NCBI GenBank assembly: GCA_024760905.1
Contig: CM045735.1
Location: forward strand, 30,583,249-30,647,248
Length of the DNA stretch: 64,000 bases
Reading direction: 5' to 3'
From: Plotosus lineatus
Taxonomy: Eukaryota > Chordata > Actinopteri > Siluriformes > Plotosidae
Part shown: positions 63,146 to 64,000 of the stretch, one piece after another
Layout: each line of letters starts with the position of its first letter
How positions within the stretch are numbered: the first letter of the stretch is position 1
The notes under the pieces: model-generated
The model's database searches: none
Told to the model about the DNA's origin: nothing
Seen by the model: the letters and a program-made list of their open reading frames with translations, nothing else
Program-made: the position numbers and the translations under genes

Positions 63146-63430
63146 TTTTACACCCAAACCTGGTGGCTCATCAGGCCGGTGCTTATTCCCAGTTTTTGTA
63201 GCGTGAAGCAACTCAGAGTTCAACTCCTCCTGGATGGGATGCTAGTCCATCGCAGGTTACCTTCCCAGTATATTTTTACTGGTACCCGTTTATACTGATG
63301 GGTGAACAGAGGCACACTTGTGGTTAAGACCTTGCCCAGGGGTCTTAGCACAGTGAGGGTCTAACTGGGATTTGAACTCAACCTCCCAATCGTGAGCCCA
63401 GCACTCTAACCACTACGCCACCGGCCCCAC
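63146..63430 (-). mobile_element. tRNA-headed SINE
   Basis: On the minus strand it begins GGCGTAGTGGTTAGAGTGC (A box) and has GAGTTCAAATCC (B box), then GGGCAAGGTCTTAACCAC, CTGCGATGGACTAGCATCCC and GAATAAGCACCGGCCTGATG. The same 3' part occurs at 5226-5345. Confidence 0.78.
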
Positions 63431-63714
63431 TAGTAAGGATGGTATGAAAAGGTATAAAGCCTTTATGGTGTAAAAATGTGAAACCCTGATAATAGAACTA
63501 GTTTCAGGTAAATTTGTTCCATCTATCTATTGAGGCAAATGTATAAACTTTGGTTACTGCTACAGATTCCTCAGCATATGCTGAGGCTTTCATCCCAAAT
63601 GGATGGATACCATGCAGGCATTCTTACACATGGATGTTCCACTGTAAAGGCCGTGAAAGTTTGGTGACTTGATCATGTTGGTGTTGCAGTGTACGTGTTC
63701 TTTGACTCACTCAT

Positions 63715-63985
63715 TTACTGAATCACTGTTCAAAGGCGAATACTCCCTGAACCGCTGGCCAATCCATTGCAAGGCAACACACAATCGTTCGTCCTCAAAC
63801 CTAGGGGCAATTTGGAACAGCCAGTTAGCCTAATGTGAAGGTCTTTGGACTGTTGGAGAAAATTGGAGCACCCTTAAGAAACCCATGCGAACGCGACACA
63901 AATGCCCATGCCAAGACCAAAATCCAGGACCTTCTTGCTGTGAGGACGCCACACTAACTGCTACACCACTGTACTACCCAGTGCT
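63715..63985 (-). repeat. SINE family 3, degenerate copy
   Basis: GGGGCAATTTGGAACAGCCA, GTCTTTGGACTGTTGGAG-like and CCAGGACCTTCTTGCTGTGA lead to a tRNA-like head (GTAGTGTAGCAGTTAG-like) at its right edge. Confidence 0.62.
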
Positions 63986-64000
63986 GTATAATTCCACTAC

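Noticed and set aside
63385..63430. Possible tRNA gene on the minus strand
   Set aside because: A and B boxes are present, but the segment continues into a SINE body shared with 5226-5345.

Overview
This is a 64 kb piece of a vertebrate nuclear genome, most likely from a fish. It has a widely split gene with GT-AG introns, tRNA-derived SINEs of a type familiar from fish, RTE-type LINEs, many short inverted-repeat DNA transposons, long (TG)n tracts and a CpG-rich minisatellite. I cannot name the species or lineage from the sequence alone.

The only cellular gene I can support is senataxin (SETX, the vertebrate Sen1 helicase). It lies on the + strand and I rebuilt 24 coding exons, from the ATG at 10169 to a stop at 61522-61524. 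All junctions keep one frame and give a predicted protein of 2294 residues. Exons 1-7 encode the N-terminal domain. Exon 8 is a 3.4 kb exon for the low-complexity middle. Exons 9-11 lead into the helicase, and exons 12-23 carry the SF1B (UPF1-like) helicase motifs: [36 protein letters not shown] and TITRAK. Exon 24 is a divergent C-terminus followed by an AATAAA at 61727. The upstream non-coding exon and promoter were not identified.

Upstream (1-10160) lie a TIR element (235-804), a 3.1 kb GC-rich minisatellite (about 1005-4170), a decayed LINE fragment holding a SINE (4305-5215), and a nearly complete 3.1 kb RTE-clade LINE with 17-bp target duplications (6122-9244). That LINE sits inside a second copy of the first TIR element.

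The introns are mostly transposon. The clearest case is a five-level nest at 12137-17830: a TIR element holds a LINE, which holds a hAT, which holds another TIR element, which holds a SINE. At least four families have ends of the form TA-CAG...CCC...CG, like pogo/Tigger elements. They account for much of introns 6, 8 and 12. The SINE shares its 3' tail with the resident RTE LINE, which suggests the LINE machinery moved it.

I found no operon, CRISPR array, viral genome or plausible new cellular system. The most interesting points are the nested stack with readable target duplications, the UG-repeat splice acceptor in front of the exon that encodes helicase motif V, an unusual residue in helicase motif Ia, a coding (GGT)n(GAT)n tract, and a C2H2 zinc-finger gene fragment lying in a broken LINE.
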